Assembly (NCBI GenBank): GCA_023436885.1
Contig: JAEZHI010000004.1
Coordinates: 310,001 to 374,000 of the forward strand
Direction: 5' to 3'
Length of the DNA stretch: 64,000 nucleotides
Origin: Pseudomonadota bacterium
GTDB lineage: Bacteria > Pseudomonadota > Alphaproteobacteria > Rhizobiales > Pleomorphomonadaceae
The number at the start of each line of letters is the position of its first letter. Position 1 is the stretch's first letter. Of the stretch, positions 1-8,402 are shown piece after piece. A program made the position numbers and the translations under genes. Below the pieces are notes generated by a model. That model was given only the letters and a program-made list of their open reading frames with translations, was not told where the DNA came from and did no database searches.

Positions 1-52
1 CTTCGCCGACGGCTTGCGCGACGTTGCCGACCCAACCCGGCGGAGGCGCTGA
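1..52 (+). CDS. ABC transporter permease, C-terminal tail (partial)
   Basis: Only the last 16 codons are inside the window, read from base 2 to the TGA at 50-52. The peptide ends in DGLRDVADPTRRRR, which resembles the conserved end of DppC/OppC-type permeases (typically GDGLRDALDPRLR). The stop overlaps the ATG of the next ATPase (ATGA), as expected for translational coupling in a dpp/opp-type operon. Family assignment rests on this tail and the two following ATPases. The protein would be the second inner-membrane channel subunit of the importer. Confidence 0.7.
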   Translation, partial: FADGLRDVADPTRRRR

Positions 53-861
53 TGGCCAATCTTCTTCAGGTCGACAATCTTTCGATCCGTCACGCCGATC
101 GTCTGCTTGTCTCCGACGTTTCGCTTTCGGTGGCTGCCGGCGAACGTGTGGGTCTGATCGGGGAGAGTGGGTCCGGCAAGTCATTGACCGCGCTCGCTGC
201 CATCGGTCTTCTGCCTGAGGGCATGACCGCTGCCGGTTCGGTCCTGCTCGGTGGCAAGCAGGTGATCGGAGCGGCCGATCGTGATGTTGTCGGTCTCAGG
301 GGCGCCGCCGTTGCAACCATCTTCCAGGAGTCGCTCACGGCGCTCGACCCTCTGATGCGGATCGGCGATCAGATCGCCGAAGTGCTCCGCCGCCGCGCTC
401 GTCGCGACGGACGAAGCTTGTCGCGCGCCGATATCACCGCCGAGGTTTCCAGGCTGATGGCGCGTGTCGCCCTGCCGGATCCCGCGCGCCTCGCGCGTGC
501 CTACCCGCACGAAATGTCGGGCGGCCAAAGACAGCGAGCAGCAATTGCCATGGCGCTCGCCTGCAAACCAAGTCTTCTGATCGCAGACGAACCGACCACG
601 GCACTCGACGTCACGACGCAGGCCGAAGTGCTGAGGCTCCTCGAAACGCTGGTGCGCGAGGAGAACATGGGCCTCCTGTTCATCAGTCATGACCTGCCGG
701 TGGTGGGGACGGCCGTCGACCGCGTCGTGGTGTTGCGGGCTGGCGAACTGGTTGAACAAGGCACCGTTGCCGAGGTGTTTGGCAAACCACGCCACCCCTA
801 CACAATTGGCCTCGTCGAGGCGGCGCGTGCCTTCGACCACGCCATCGGAGCTGCGCTATGA
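52..861 (+). CDS. Oligopeptide/nickel-type ABC transporter ATP-binding protein (DppD-like)
   Basis: Cytoplasmic ATPase of a peptide/opine/nickel-type importer, 269 aa. Seen directly: Walker A GESGSGKS at residues 37-44, Q-loop Q92, signature MSGGQ at 155-159, Walker B LLIADE at 175-180 followed by PTTALD, and the H-loop histidine near 213 (ISHD). The C-terminal HPYTIGLVEA segment is the start of the oligopeptide-ABC C-terminal motif, but the chain ends soon after it. It is therefore shorter than classical DppD (about 325 aa) and lacks the Cys-rich iron-sulfur tail. The start overlaps the permease stop and the end overlaps the next ATPase by 4 bases, so the three genes are one operon. The substrate cannot be read from the sequence. 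Confidence 0.9.
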   Translation: MANLLQVDNLSIRHADRLLVSDVSLSVAAGERVGLIGESGSGKSLTALAAIGLLPEGMTAAGSVLLGGKQVIGAADRDVVGLRGAAVATIFQESLTALDPLMRIGDQIAEVLRRRARRDGRSLSRADITAEVSRLMARVALPDPARLARAYPHEMSGGQRQRAAIAMALACKPSLLIADEPTTALDVTTQAEVLRLLETLVREENMGLLFISHDLPVVGTAVDRVVVLRAGELVEQGTVAEVFGKPRHPYTIGLVEAARAFDHAIGAAL

Positions 862-1610
862 GCCTCTTTGATCTCAAGAACGTTTCGTTTGCCTACGGCC
901 GGGGCCGCAACGTGCTCGATGGCGTCGATCTCAGCATCAAGTCCAGTCGCAACCTTGGCATCGTCGGGGAGAGCGGTTCGGGCAAGACCACCATCTTGCG
1001 CCTTCTCCTCGGACTTGCACGGCCAACATCCGGCGAGATCACCTTCAAGGACAAACCGCTCGACCTAGGCGATCGGTCGCTGCTGCGCGATTTTCGACGA
1101 GCGGTTCAGGCCGTCTTTCAGGATCCTTATTCCTCGCTCGATCCTCGACAGAAGGTCGCCGACATCATTGCCGAACCGCTGCGCTCGCTGAAAGTGGATA
1201 CGAACATCGACACGGCCGTTTCCGAAGCGCTTGCATCGGTCGATCTGCCCCGGGACGCGGCGAGCCGTTATCCGCATGAGTTCTCCGGTGGGCAACGGCA
1301 GCGCATCGCCATTGCCCGAGCCATCGTCTCTCAACCGGAGCTAGTGATGGCTGACGAGGTGGTCAGCGCGCTGGATCTCACGACGCGTATCCGCATCGTC
1401 GATCTGCTGAAGACGCTATCCGAGAAAACCACCATGGTTCTGGTGTCTCACGATATCGGCTTCGTCGCCCTCCTCTGCCAGGATCTTGTCATCCTGGAAA
1501 AGGGGCGCATCGTCGAACAGGGAACTGCTGGCGACATCCTGTCGGCGCCCAAGCACCCGTACACGCGCCGGCTTCTCGAGAGTACGCCTCGCCTGCCCGA
1601 CTTTGCATGA
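858..1610 (+). CDS. Oligopeptide/nickel-type ABC transporter ATP-binding protein (DppF-like)
   Basis: Second ATPase of the importer, 250 aa, overlapping the first by 4 bases. It has Walker A GESGSGKT at residues 37-44, Q-loop in VFQDPYSSLDPR (about 87-98), signature FSGGQRQR at 142-149, Walker B LVMADE at 162-167 and the H-loop in LVSHDIG. The residue after the Walker B glutamate is Val instead of the usual Pro (DEVVSALD versus DEPVSALD), a small deviation in the D-loop approach. The C-terminus keeps HPYTRRLLESTPRL, typical of DppF/OppF. It should pair with the upstream ATPase as a heterodimer. Only 6 bases separate its stop from the convergent dctD-like gene, and no terminator hairpin fits in that space. 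Confidence 0.9.
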   Translation: MSLFDLKNVSFAYGRGRNVLDGVDLSIKSSRNLGIVGESGSGKTTILRLLLGLARPTSGEITFKDKPLDLGDRSLLRDFRRAVQAVFQDPYSSLDPRQKVADIIAEPLRSLKVDTNIDTAVSEALASVDLPRDAASRYPHEFSGGQRQRIAIARAIVSQPELVMADEVVSALDLTTRIRIVDLLKTLSEKTTMVLVSHDIGFVALLCQDLVILEKGRIVEQGTAGDILSAPKHPYTRRLLESTPRLPDFA

Positions 1611-1616
1611 CGCGAT

Positions 1617-2978
1617 CTACTGCGCGTCCTTGTCGCTTTCGACGAGGCCGAGACGTGTCATCTTGTCATAGAGTGTCGATTTCGGGATGCGCAGCATGTG
1701 CGCCGTTGGGGCGAGGCTGCCACCGCTGCGCCCCAGCGCATCGACGATCATGGCGCGCTCGAAGGCGACGACAGCTTCGGTCAGCGATAGCGCTTCGGTC
1801 GGCATAGCTTCGGCAAACGGCGGGAACCCGGCTTCGATGCCGAGAACACAGCGGTCGGCGACGTTTCTGAGTTCACGAACATTTCCCGGCCAATCGTAAG
1901 CCATCAGCGTGCGAAGGCGAGTGTCGTCGAGCATCGGCGCCGGGCGGCCATGCACGACGCTGGCCTGTTCTGCAAAATGGGCAAAGAGCAAGGGAATGTC
2001 TTCGCGCCGATCGCGTAGCGCCGGCAGCGCCAACGACGCCACAGCGAGCCGATAATAGAGATCGGACCTGAAGTGTCCCTCAGACGCCATCTTGCCGAGA
2101 TCGCCCTTGACGGCAGCAACGATCCGGCAATCGACTGGAACAGATGTATTGGACCCAAGCCGCTCCAGCGTTCGTTCTTGCAACACGCGCAGCAGCTTGA
2201 TCTGGACGCTGACCGGTGTGGTCTCGACCTCGTCGAGGAACAATGTACCACCGCTTGCATGCTCGATCTTGCCGATGCGGCGCTTGGTCGCACCGGTGAA
2301 GGCGCCTGCCTCGTGACCGAACAGTTCGCTTTCGACGAGATGTTCCGGCAACCCGCCGCAGTTGATCGCCACGAAGTGCCCCTTCCGCCTAGGGCTTTCG
2401 TCATGCAGGCAACGGGCAACCAGCTCCTTGCCGGTCCCCGTGTCGCCACTAATCAGCACGGAGGCGTTGGTACCCGCGATGTCCGCGATGACACGGCGAA
2501 GCTTCACGATGGCCGGCGAGCGACCGATGATTCGTCCTTCAAGACGGCCGCCGTCGGTGAGCTTGTGGCGCAGGCGGACGATCTCAAGCGTCAGCGCCCG
2601 CTTTTCTCTTGCCCGGCGCACCACCTCCACCAGATGCTCCGGAGGGAAAGGCTTCTCGATGAAGTCGTAAGCCCCCGAACGCATCGCCTGGACGGCGAGT
2701 GCCACATCGCCATGCCCTGTGATCAGGATGACTGGCAGATCGGCATCGGCTGCCCGCATCTCCTTCAAAAGCGACAGGCCGTCACGCCCGGGAAGACGCA
2801 CATCGGAGACAATGACCCCCGGCTTTGCTTCGGCGATCCGCCGCAACGCTTCCTCGACCGAGCCGGCGCCGATCGTTTGCATGCCTTCGAGCTGCAGAGC
2901 CTGCTCGCATCCGAGCAACACATCGGGATCGTCCTCGATGATCAGAACCCGAAGGTCCTCGGTGGTCGCCTTCGTCAT
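1617..2978 (-). CDS. dctD: Sigma-54-dependent response regulator, DctD-type
   Basis: 453-aa NtrC-family activator. The receiver domain (about 10-125) has acid pocket ED15-D17, phospho-acceptor D59 in VSDVRLP and K109 in EKPF. The AAA+ domain has Walker A GDTGTGKE at 178-185, the sigma-54-contacting GAFTGA at 225-230 and Walker B TLFLDE at 245-250. A Fis-type helix-turn-helix closes the protein (APTAHMLRIPKSTLYDKM). Its start overlaps the stop of the kinase gene, so it is co-translated with dctB. In known systems DctD activates the C4-dicarboxylate permease dctA. Here the adjacent transporter is of the 2-hydroxycarboxylate family, and a sigma-54 promoter with paired dyads lies upstream of that gene, so it is the probable target. 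Confidence 0.92.
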   Translation of the reverse strand: MTKATTEDLRVLIIEDDPDVLLGCEQALQLEGMQTIGAGSVEEALRRIAEAKPGVIVSDVRLPGRDGLSLLKEMRAADADLPVILITGHGDVALAVQAMRSGAYDFIEKPFPPEHLVEVVRRAREKRALTLEIVRLRHKLTDGGRLEGRIIGRSPAIVKLRRVIADIAGTNASVLISGDTGTGKELVARCLHDESPRRKGHFVAINCGGLPEHLVESELFGHEAGAFTGATKRRIGKIEHASGGTLFLDEVETTPVSVQIKLLRVLQERTLERLGSNTSVPVDCRIVAAVKGDLGKMASEGHFRSDLYYRLAVASLALPALRDRREDIPLLFAHFAEQASVVHGRPAPMLDDTRLRTLMAYDWPGNVRELRNVADRCVLGIEAGFPPFAEAMPTEALSLTEAVVAFERAMIVDALGRSGGSLAPTAHMLRIPKSTLYDKMTRLGLVESDKDAQ

Positions 2979-4846
2979 GCCGCCTCTCTTGCGCCGGTCG
3001 GAATGGTCATCGAGAACACGGCGCCTCCTTCTTTCGCGTTACTGGCGACAAGCTCGCCGCCAAAATCGCGGATGATGCCCGCAGATATCGTCAAGCCAAG
3101 ACCGAGCCCAACGCCTGGTGCCTTGGTGGTGAAGAAAGGCTCGAACATATGGTCGAGCCTTTCCGGCGGCAGGCCAGGCCCATTGTCCTGGATTTCAATC
3201 CGGGCGAACGTCCCCTCTCGCTTTGCAGAGATGACAATGCGCTGATCAGTGCCTCCTTCCATGGCGTCGACGGCATTACCGATCAGGTTCAGGAGCACCT
3301 GTTCCAAGCGATTGGGGTCGCACCAAAGCTCGATATCATTCTCTGCGATGTCCACCGTCACCGCCACAGGTCCTCGGATCAGCCGATGGTTGAGAAGGAA
3401 CAGCACATCCTCGACGACTTTGCGAAGGCCGATCTGTTGCGGTTCGCCTGATGATTTGCGGGCAAATATCTTCAATTCGCTCGTGAGGTGTCCCATGCGC
3501 TCGACCAGCGGACGAACGCGCTCCAGATTGCTGCGGACAATTTCCAGTTCGCCGCGTTCCAGGAACTTCACCGAATTGCCGGAGAGTGTGACAAGCGCCG
3601 CGAGCGGCTGGTTGAGCTCGTGCGCGAGGCCAGCCGAGAGTTGTCCCAGGCTGGCGAGCTTTCCTGCCTGGATGAGCCCAGACTGGGCATCGCGGAGCGT
3701 GCGTTCGGCCCGTTCCCGTTCCGCCACCTCGCGCCGAAGCTGTTCGTTGGTGGATGACAGCGCGGCAGTACGCTCGGCCACCTCGCTTTCCAGGTGGTCG
3801 TGAGCTCGCTGTAGCGCGGTGCGTGCTGCAAGAATCTCCCCAAGATGCCGCCTTCGTTGGCGGTAGACCGCAAGGAGGCCGAGACAGAGTAGACTGCCGA
3901 GACTGGCAAGCGCTGCCCAGAGGCGCGCCAAGTCGTCGATTTCCGAGAGGTCGGTGAAGACCGTGAGCGTCCAGGGTGTGTCGGGCATGGCCCGGCTCTC
4001 GGAGAGAAACAGTCCCTTGGTCGAGAAGCTGCCGTCCGATCCGCTTGTTCCAGGCAGGCGAACGATCCGGGTGCGCTCGTCGAGTTCCCGCTGTGTAGAT
4101 AGTCCGATCGGTGCCAGGGGTCGATTATTATACTGCTGCGCCTCGGCAATTTCCCGACGTGCATTCTCTTCGAGCGCCACCAGCGTTCCATATTTCCATT
4201 GCGGTACGGACGACAGGACTACGACGCCATGCTCGTCGCTGAGTATGGCTGGTGACTCCGCTGAAGCCCAGGAGCGCTCAAGCTGATCGAGGCTGACCTT
4301 GGCCACGCCGATACCCAGTGTCTCGCTGCCGCGAGCGATCGCGGTTGCAAGGAAATAGCCCGGTTGGAGATTGGTGGTGCCGATGCCGTAGAAGCGGGTT
4401 ACGCGGCCGACCCCGGCATTCTGGTAATATGGCCGATAGGAAAGATCCCGGCCGACGAAACTGTCCCACTTGTTCCAGTTGCTGGAGGCGATCACCCTCC
4501 CGGTCTTGTCCAGCAGGAAGACATCAAGCGTACCGATGCGATCGTTCAGCGCTTCGAGATAACTGTCGGCACGATACCGAAGCGCAGAGTCCGCAGGGCT
4601 GTCAAGCAGGGCCAGGATGGTCCCGTCGAGACCCATGACGTAGGGATAGCTCGCATATTTGCCGACTTCTCGTTCGAAGCTGGCAGCGTAGAGATCCAGC
4701 CTGTGGCCCGCACTGGCGCGTATGTCCGAGAGTTGCAGTTCAAAGGCTACGCGGTAGGCCATGAAGGCGATAGCGGCGGCAATGGAAAGAGCACCGACGA
4801 ACATGAGAGCCGCCGCCGGGCTCAGCCAGCGGCGCTTGGGTATCAT
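2975..4846 (-). CDS. dctB: C4-dicarboxylate-type sensor histidine kinase, DctB-like
   Basis: 623 aa from the chosen ATG at 4846 (MIPKRRWLSP). A longer frame reaches 4948, but it would run through the hairpin at 4914-4941. Layout: transmembrane helix at about 11-32, a periplasmic double-PAS sensor with the DctB-like stretches YRPYYQNAG and GYFLATAI, a second transmembrane helix near residue 310, a coiled coil, then the histidine box LAHELNQPLAAL around residue 405 and an HATPase domain with N box (NLIGNAVDAM), G1 DNGPGLP, F box EPFFTTK and G2 GLGLGLTIS. It should sense a C4 or hydroxylated carboxylate in the periplasm and phosphorylate the DctD-like partner. Ligand identity is inferred from the family and from the neighbouring transporter. 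Confidence 0.9.
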   Translation of the reverse strand: MIPKRRWLSPAAALMFVGALSIAAAIAFMAYRVAFELQLSDIRASAGHRLDLYAASFEREVGKYASYPYVMGLDGTILALLDSPADSALRYRADSYLEALNDRIGTLDVFLLDKTGRVIASSNWNKWDSFVGRDLSYRPYYQNAGVGRVTRFYGIGTTNLQPGYFLATAIARGSETLGIGVAKVSLDQLERSWASAESPAILSDEHGVVVLSSVPQWKYGTLVALEENARREIAEAQQYNNRPLAPIGLSTQRELDERTRIVRLPGTSGSDGSFSTKGLFLSESRAMPDTPWTLTVFTDLSEIDDLARLWAALASLGSLLCLGLLAVYRQRRRHLGEILAARTALQRAHDHLESEVAERTAALSSTNEQLRREVAERERAERTLRDAQSGLIQAGKLASLGQLSAGLAHELNQPLAALVTLSGNSVKFLERGELEIVRSNLERVRPLVERMGHLTSELKIFARKSSGEPQQIGLRKVVEDVLFLLNHRLIRGPVAVTVDIAENDIELWCDPNRLEQVLLNLIGNAVDAMEGGTDQRIVISAKREGTFARIEIQDNGPGLPPERLDHMFEPFFTTKAPGVGLGLGLTISAGIIRDFGGELVASNAKEGGAVFSMTIPTGAREAA

Positions 4847-4913
4847 GCTCTCATCTTTTCCAGCCAATACGGCTCTCCTTCCGTAGGCGCTCTCTCTGTC
4901 ACCGATAGCGCAA

Positions 4914-4941
4914 GGCCGCCCGGCGGGAAAGCCGGGCGGCC
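4914..4941 (-). terminator. Perfect 11-bp hairpin after the transporter gene
   Basis: GGCCGCCCGGC at 4914-4924 pairs perfectly with GCCGGGCGGCC at 4931-4941 around a 6-base loop (GGGAAA). It sits 24 bases past the transporter stop on the minus strand and before dctB. The T-run that follows is poor (TTGCGC on the minus strand), so it may be a partial terminator or 3'-end stabiliser that lowers dctBD expression relative to the transporter. Confidence 0.6.
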
Positions 4942-4964
4942 AGAGCACTTCGGATCGACGAACG

Positions 4965-6296
4965 TCAGCCGAGGGCCTTCAGCAGGAACACCGCCAGAAC
5001 CACCATCGCGGCGCCGCCGATACGGGTGGAGATCTGCGCGAAAGGCATCAGGCCCATACGGTTCGAAGCGGAGAGAATGGCGACGTCACCTGTACCACCG
5101 AGACCGGAGTGGCAGCAGGTCACGATGGCCGCTTCGACCTCATACATGCCGAGCAGCTTGCCGATGAACCAGCCCGAGGAGACCATTGCGAGAACGGTGG
5201 CGGCACAGATGGTGAAGTAGGCCGGCGTGAAGGCGGCGATCAGGTCGTTCCAGGGAACATAGAGGGTGCCGAGGCCGACCAGCAGTGGGAAGGTCATGTT
5301 GGTCGTCATGAACTTGTACATCTGGTGGGCGCCGGTCTCCATCCGCTCCGGGATGAGCTTCGAAACCTTCAGCAGCGCTGCGCCGATGATCATCAGAATC
5401 GGCCCGGGAATACCGGTATAGGGCGACAGGAAGGCGCCGAGGATGAACATGGTGCAGGCCATCAGCAGGCCAGCGCCCATCAATGGAAGCTCGATCCTCT
5501 TCTCGACACTCATCTCCTTGAGAAGCTCGGCGTCGTCACCGGTACGAACCAGCAGACCATTGCCCGAGTAGCGCTGCTTCTTCTCGCCGATGCGCTTGAG
5601 CACGCCGGAGGACACGATGGCGACCACGTTGCCGATCAAGGCGGCCGGGATCAGCGAGGCGATCAGTGCCGGTTGGGCTGTGCCCAGGATGTCGGCATAG
5701 GCGAGCGACAACGGCAGAATGCCTTCACCGATGCCACCGGCGACGATCGGCATGACGATGAAGAAGAAGGTGTGCTTGAACTCGTAGCCGAAGGCCATGC
5801 CGACAAGCCCGCCGACCGCGACGGCGGCAAGCGTGCCAACCGCGAGCGGCACGAACATCTTCAGGAAGCCCTGGATCAGCACCTTGCGGTTCATGCCGAG
5901 CATGGAGCCGGTAACCAGGCAGGCGATGTAGAGATAGAGGAAGTTCGACGTCTTCATCACCGCCTTGATGGCGTCGGACGTCGCCGGGTTCATCACTTGG
6001 TAGCCAAGCATGGCCGAAGGGACGAACAGGCAGAGGATGGCAGACCCACCAATGCTCTTCAGGTAGGGAATGCGGCCGCCGATTTCGCCGAGCAGGAAGC
6101 CCAGCACCATGATGGCAGCAAAGCCGCCGATCATGTCCGCTGGAAGCTTGCCGACAACCGATGCGCCGAACACGACGGCGGCGATGGCAACATAGAGCGG
6201 AAGCGGCACGGGGCCGACCTTGTAGGCCACGACGCGGGAGTAAAGGCTGCCGCCGGTCTCTGCCGCGATCGCGTCGTTTCGCATGATATCCGTCAT
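4965..6296 (-). CDS. 2-hydroxycarboxylate transporter family protein (CitS/MaeN-like)
   Basis: 443-aa polytopic inner-membrane carrier of the 2HCT family, which takes up citrate, malate or related acids with Na+ or H+. Both family GGxG re-entrant-loop motifs are present: GGIGEGILPLSLAYADILG in the first half and GLGGTGDVAILSASNRM in the second. The conserved arginine lies in the following STRIGGA segment. The start at 6296 is chosen because AGGAGG lies 7 bases upstream; the frame is open for another 72 codons upstream without coding character. It is next to a DctB/DctD-type pair and has its own sigma-54 promoter, which suggests substrate-induced expression. The exact substrate is unknown. Confidence 0.92.
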   Translation of the reverse strand: MTDIMRNDAIAAETGGSLYSRVVAYKVGPVPLPLYVAIAAVVFGASVVGKLPADMIGGFAAIMVLGFLLGEIGGRIPYLKSIGGSAILCLFVPSAMLGYQVMNPATSDAIKAVMKTSNFLYLYIACLVTGSMLGMNRKVLIQGFLKMFVPLAVGTLAAVAVGGLVGMAFGYEFKHTFFFIVMPIVAGGIGEGILPLSLAYADILGTAQPALIASLIPAALIGNVVAIVSSGVLKRIGEKKQRYSGNGLLVRTGDDAELLKEMSVEKRIELPLMGAGLLMACTMFILGAFLSPYTGIPGPILMIIGAALLKVSKLIPERMETGAHQMYKFMTTNMTFPLLVGLGTLYVPWNDLIAAFTPAYFTICAATVLAMVSSGWFIGKLLGMYEVEAAIVTCCHSGLGGTGDVAILSASNRMGLMPFAQISTRIGGAAMVVLAVFLLKALG

Positions 6297-6493
6297 GTTC
6301 GTTCCTCCTGCCCGGCGCATCGACCTGCGGCGGGCCTCTTCTCCGTGACTGTCCGGCCGACCGGTTTCTCCGGCGGCCGAGATGACCCCGGCTGGAAATT
6401 TCCTGTCTGACGGACCGAACTCTCCCAACCGACCTTGCCCCGACCCTCCGTCCTCGTTCCCTCCTCGGAAGGTGGCCGTCGCATGCAAATGGA

Positions 6494-6512
6494 ATGGCAT
6501 CAGGCGTGCCAA
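6494..6512 (-). promoter_or_regulatory. Sigma-54 (-24/-12) promoter of the 2HCT transporter
   Basis: On the minus strand the sequence reads TTGGCACGCCTGATGCCAT. The -24 block TGGCACG is a perfect match to the RpoN consensus, and the -12 GC follows at exactly 12 bases from the GG (GG at 6510-6509, GC at 6498-6497). The only core deviation is ATGC for TTGC. It lies about 200 bases upstream of the start codon, so the leader would be long, near 190 nt. The adjacent sigma-54 activator and the paired dyads upstream support it. Confidence 0.75.
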
Positions 6513-6573
6513 CTTGGGCTGCCGACTAAGCGTCTGTTCTATCGATTTAATTCTAGGTTAGGCACGGTCGGTC

Positions 6574-6622
6574 TTCCGGGATTCCGGACAGGGGGCATTT
6601 TCAGTCGTCCGGAAAGCCGGAC
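6574..6622 (-). promoter_or_regulatory. Tandem dyads, candidate DctD-type upstream activator sites
   Basis: Two 16-bp dyads share the form (T/G)TCCGG-N4-CCGGAC: 6574-6589 (TTCCGG-GATT-CCGGAC) and 6607-6622 (GTCCGG-AAAG-CCGGAC, a perfect inverted repeat). Their centres are 33 bp apart, close to three helical turns, and they sit about 80-125 bp upstream of the -12 element. That is the usual place for enhancer sites bound by NtrC-family dimers. Assignment to the DctD-like protein is by proximity. Confidence 0.65.
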
Positions 6623-6923
6623 GGAGTTTACGAGTATGCCTACGAGATAATACTGATTTTATTGGATATTTCGAACTGAAGTCCAACCCGCCGGAATGAG
6701 CGATAGGCTCCACCTTGTCCGGGGCTGGGTGTGTGTACGGCCCCCAACGCAATCTAGGATATCATTCCGGGAAAAGAGAATTTAATCCTCATAAGGCGAT
6801 GAAATTCGGATTCCGATTTCCTTTCGCCGCGACACAATTCGCCCCCCATGCTTTGAGCCGCGAAAGCCCATCGCTACTATTCACAGGTATCTGGTTTACG
6901 GCCGACTTTCCTGGATTGGGCTT

Positions 6924-8402
6924 ATGGCGCTCGTTTCTCTTCGCAATGTCTTCAAGGCTTTCGGGTCGACCCGAGCGCTCTCTGGCGCCTCGCTCGATGT
7001 CAAGGCCGGTGAGATCGTTGCGCTGATGGGGTCCAATGGCGCCGGCAAGTCAACGCTGGTGAAGATCCTTTCGGGCGTCATCGCGGCAGATGCTGGTGAC
7101 ATTCTTCTGCACGACCGCCCATTCTCACCCCGTTCTCCAGCGGATGCCGCAGCAGCGGGAATCGTCACGGTCCACCAATCGACCGGTGTTGTCGGTGTGC
7201 CCGGATTGCCGGTCGCCGATTCCTTGTTGATCGATCGTTACGCGGATCGAGGCACTCCGTTCTTTCTCAGCCGTGGAAGCGTCCGCCGAAGAGCCAAGGC
7301 CATAATTGAGGAAGCCGGTTTCGATCTGCCGCTCGACCGCGACTTTGCCGACCTTTCCGCCGCAGACAGGCAGCTAGTGGCCATCGCCCGAGCCATTGGG
7401 CGCAAGGCAGAACTTCTGATCCTCGACGAGCCTACCGCCAGTCTCTCGGGTGCTGAAGCCTTGCGGCTTTACGCCATTCTGAAAGATCTCGCGGCCCGCG
7501 GCATCGCCATCCTCTACATTTCGCATCGCCTTGCTGATCTCGAGGCTCTGGCCGATCGCGTCGAGGTCCTTCGCGGCGGACGTAATGCCGGCAGCTTCCT
7601 GCGCCCTGTTAATTTTGATTTGGCCGTCGAAACGATGATCGGGCGCCCACTTTCGAGCGCGCATCCTGATGCGCGGCCGCCCAAGGGACCGGCGATCCTC
7701 AGCCTTAAGGACATCAGGCTCCTGCCCCACTCCAGCCCTTTCGATCTCGACCTGCACGCTGGTGAAGTGGTTGCGATCACAGGCGTTCTCGGGGCCGGCA
7801 AAAGCCGCCTGCTTAAGGGCATATTTGGCGAGGAACGTTTCGCTACTGGTGAGATGCTGCTCGACGGCAAGTGCTACGCGCCGCGCGACCCTGCCGAGGC
7901 CATCACTGCCGGTGTCGTCATGGCCGGCGAGGATCGCCACCGCACCTCGTTGATCCCGGCCGGATGGCCGGGCGAAGCCGTACGTTCGACCATCAGCCTG
8001 CCCCATCTTGATCGCTGGTTTCCGTCCGGCTTTCTGGTCGGTGATCGCGAGACGACAGAGGGCCGAGGAGCAATATCTCGCCTGGGTATTCGTGCCGCCT
8101 CACCCTCGGCCTCCGTCTGGTCGCTCTCTGGTGGCAATCAGCAGAAGACGGTCATTGCTCGCTGGGAGGCCGAGCCGAGCCGCGTGTTGCTGCTCGATGA
8201 GCCGTTCCAGGGCGTCGATCTCGGAGCCCGGCAAGACATCATCGCCACCCTTCGTCGCCATTCCGATCGGGCCACACTGATTGCAACGTCCGACCCGGAA
8301 GAGGCGGCAGAAGTCGCCGACCGCGTCGTCGTGCTCGACAATCATTCCCTCGTTTCGTTTGCCTCGGGCGAAAAGCTCGGTTTTCAGGAAGCTCATCCAT
8401 GA
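6924..8402 (+). CDS. Sugar ABC transporter ATP-binding protein (RbsA family)
   Basis: 492-aa double-cassette ATPase. The first cassette has Walker A GSNGAGKST at 36-44, a degenerate signature LSAADRQLVAIARA and Walker B LLILDEPTASLSG. The second has a divergent Walker A (GVLGAGKSRL), a full signature LSGGNQQK and Walker B LLLDEPFQGVDLG. This asymmetry is typical of RbsA/XylG/MglA. It is the first gene of a three-gene importer operon and overlaps the permease by 4 bases. The substrate is probably a monosaccharide or polyol; the later genes suggest it is oxidised after uptake. Confidence 0.92.
   Translation: MALVSLRNVFKAFGSTRALSGASLDVKAGEIVALMGSNGAGKSTLVKILSGVIAADAGDILLHDRPFSPRSPADAAAAGIVTVHQSTGVVGVPGLPVADSLLIDRYADRGTPFFLSRGSVRRRAKAIIEEAGFDLPLDRDFADLSAADRQLVAIARAIGRKAELLILDEPTASLSGAEALRLYAILKDLAARGIAILYISHRLADLEALADRVEVLRGGRNAGSFLRPVNFDLAVETMIGRPLSSAHPDARPPKGPAILSLKDIRLLPHSSPFDLDLHAGEVVAITGVLGAGKSRLLKGIFGEERFATGEMLLDGKCYAPRDPAEAITAGVVMAGEDRHRTSLIPAGWPGEAVRSTISLPHLDRWFPSGFLVGDRETTEGRGAISRLGIRAASPSASVWSLSGGNQQKTVIARWEAEPSRVLLLDEPFQGVDLGARQDIIATLRRHSDRATLIATSDPEEAAEVADRVVVLDNHSLVSFASGEKLGFQEAHP

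Larger units (their letters stand above)
6297..6923. other. Divergent intergenic region, 627 bp
   Basis: This gap lies between the 2HCT transporter (minus) and the sugar ABC operon (plus). It holds the transporter's leader, sigma-54 promoter and activator dyads (6494-6622). The right part (about 6640-6850) is AT-richer than the surroundings and must contain the promoter of the sugar operon, but I could not identify a convincing -35/-10 pair or operator. No gene is supported here. Confidence 0.6.

Noticed and set aside
1605..1625. A terminator between the convergent ABC ATPase and dctD genes
   Set aside because: Only 6 bases separate the two stops and no stem can form there.
2073..3245. 390-codon plus-strand ORF opposite dctD/dctB
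   Set aside because: It is a shadow of the minus-strand regulator, whose Walker and GAFTGA motifs are clear.
5109..6410. 433-codon plus-strand ORF opposite the 2HCT transporter
   Set aside because: Rich in His, Asp, Glu, Gln as expected from the complement of a membrane-protein gene with high GC; the transporter motifs on the other strand are decisive.
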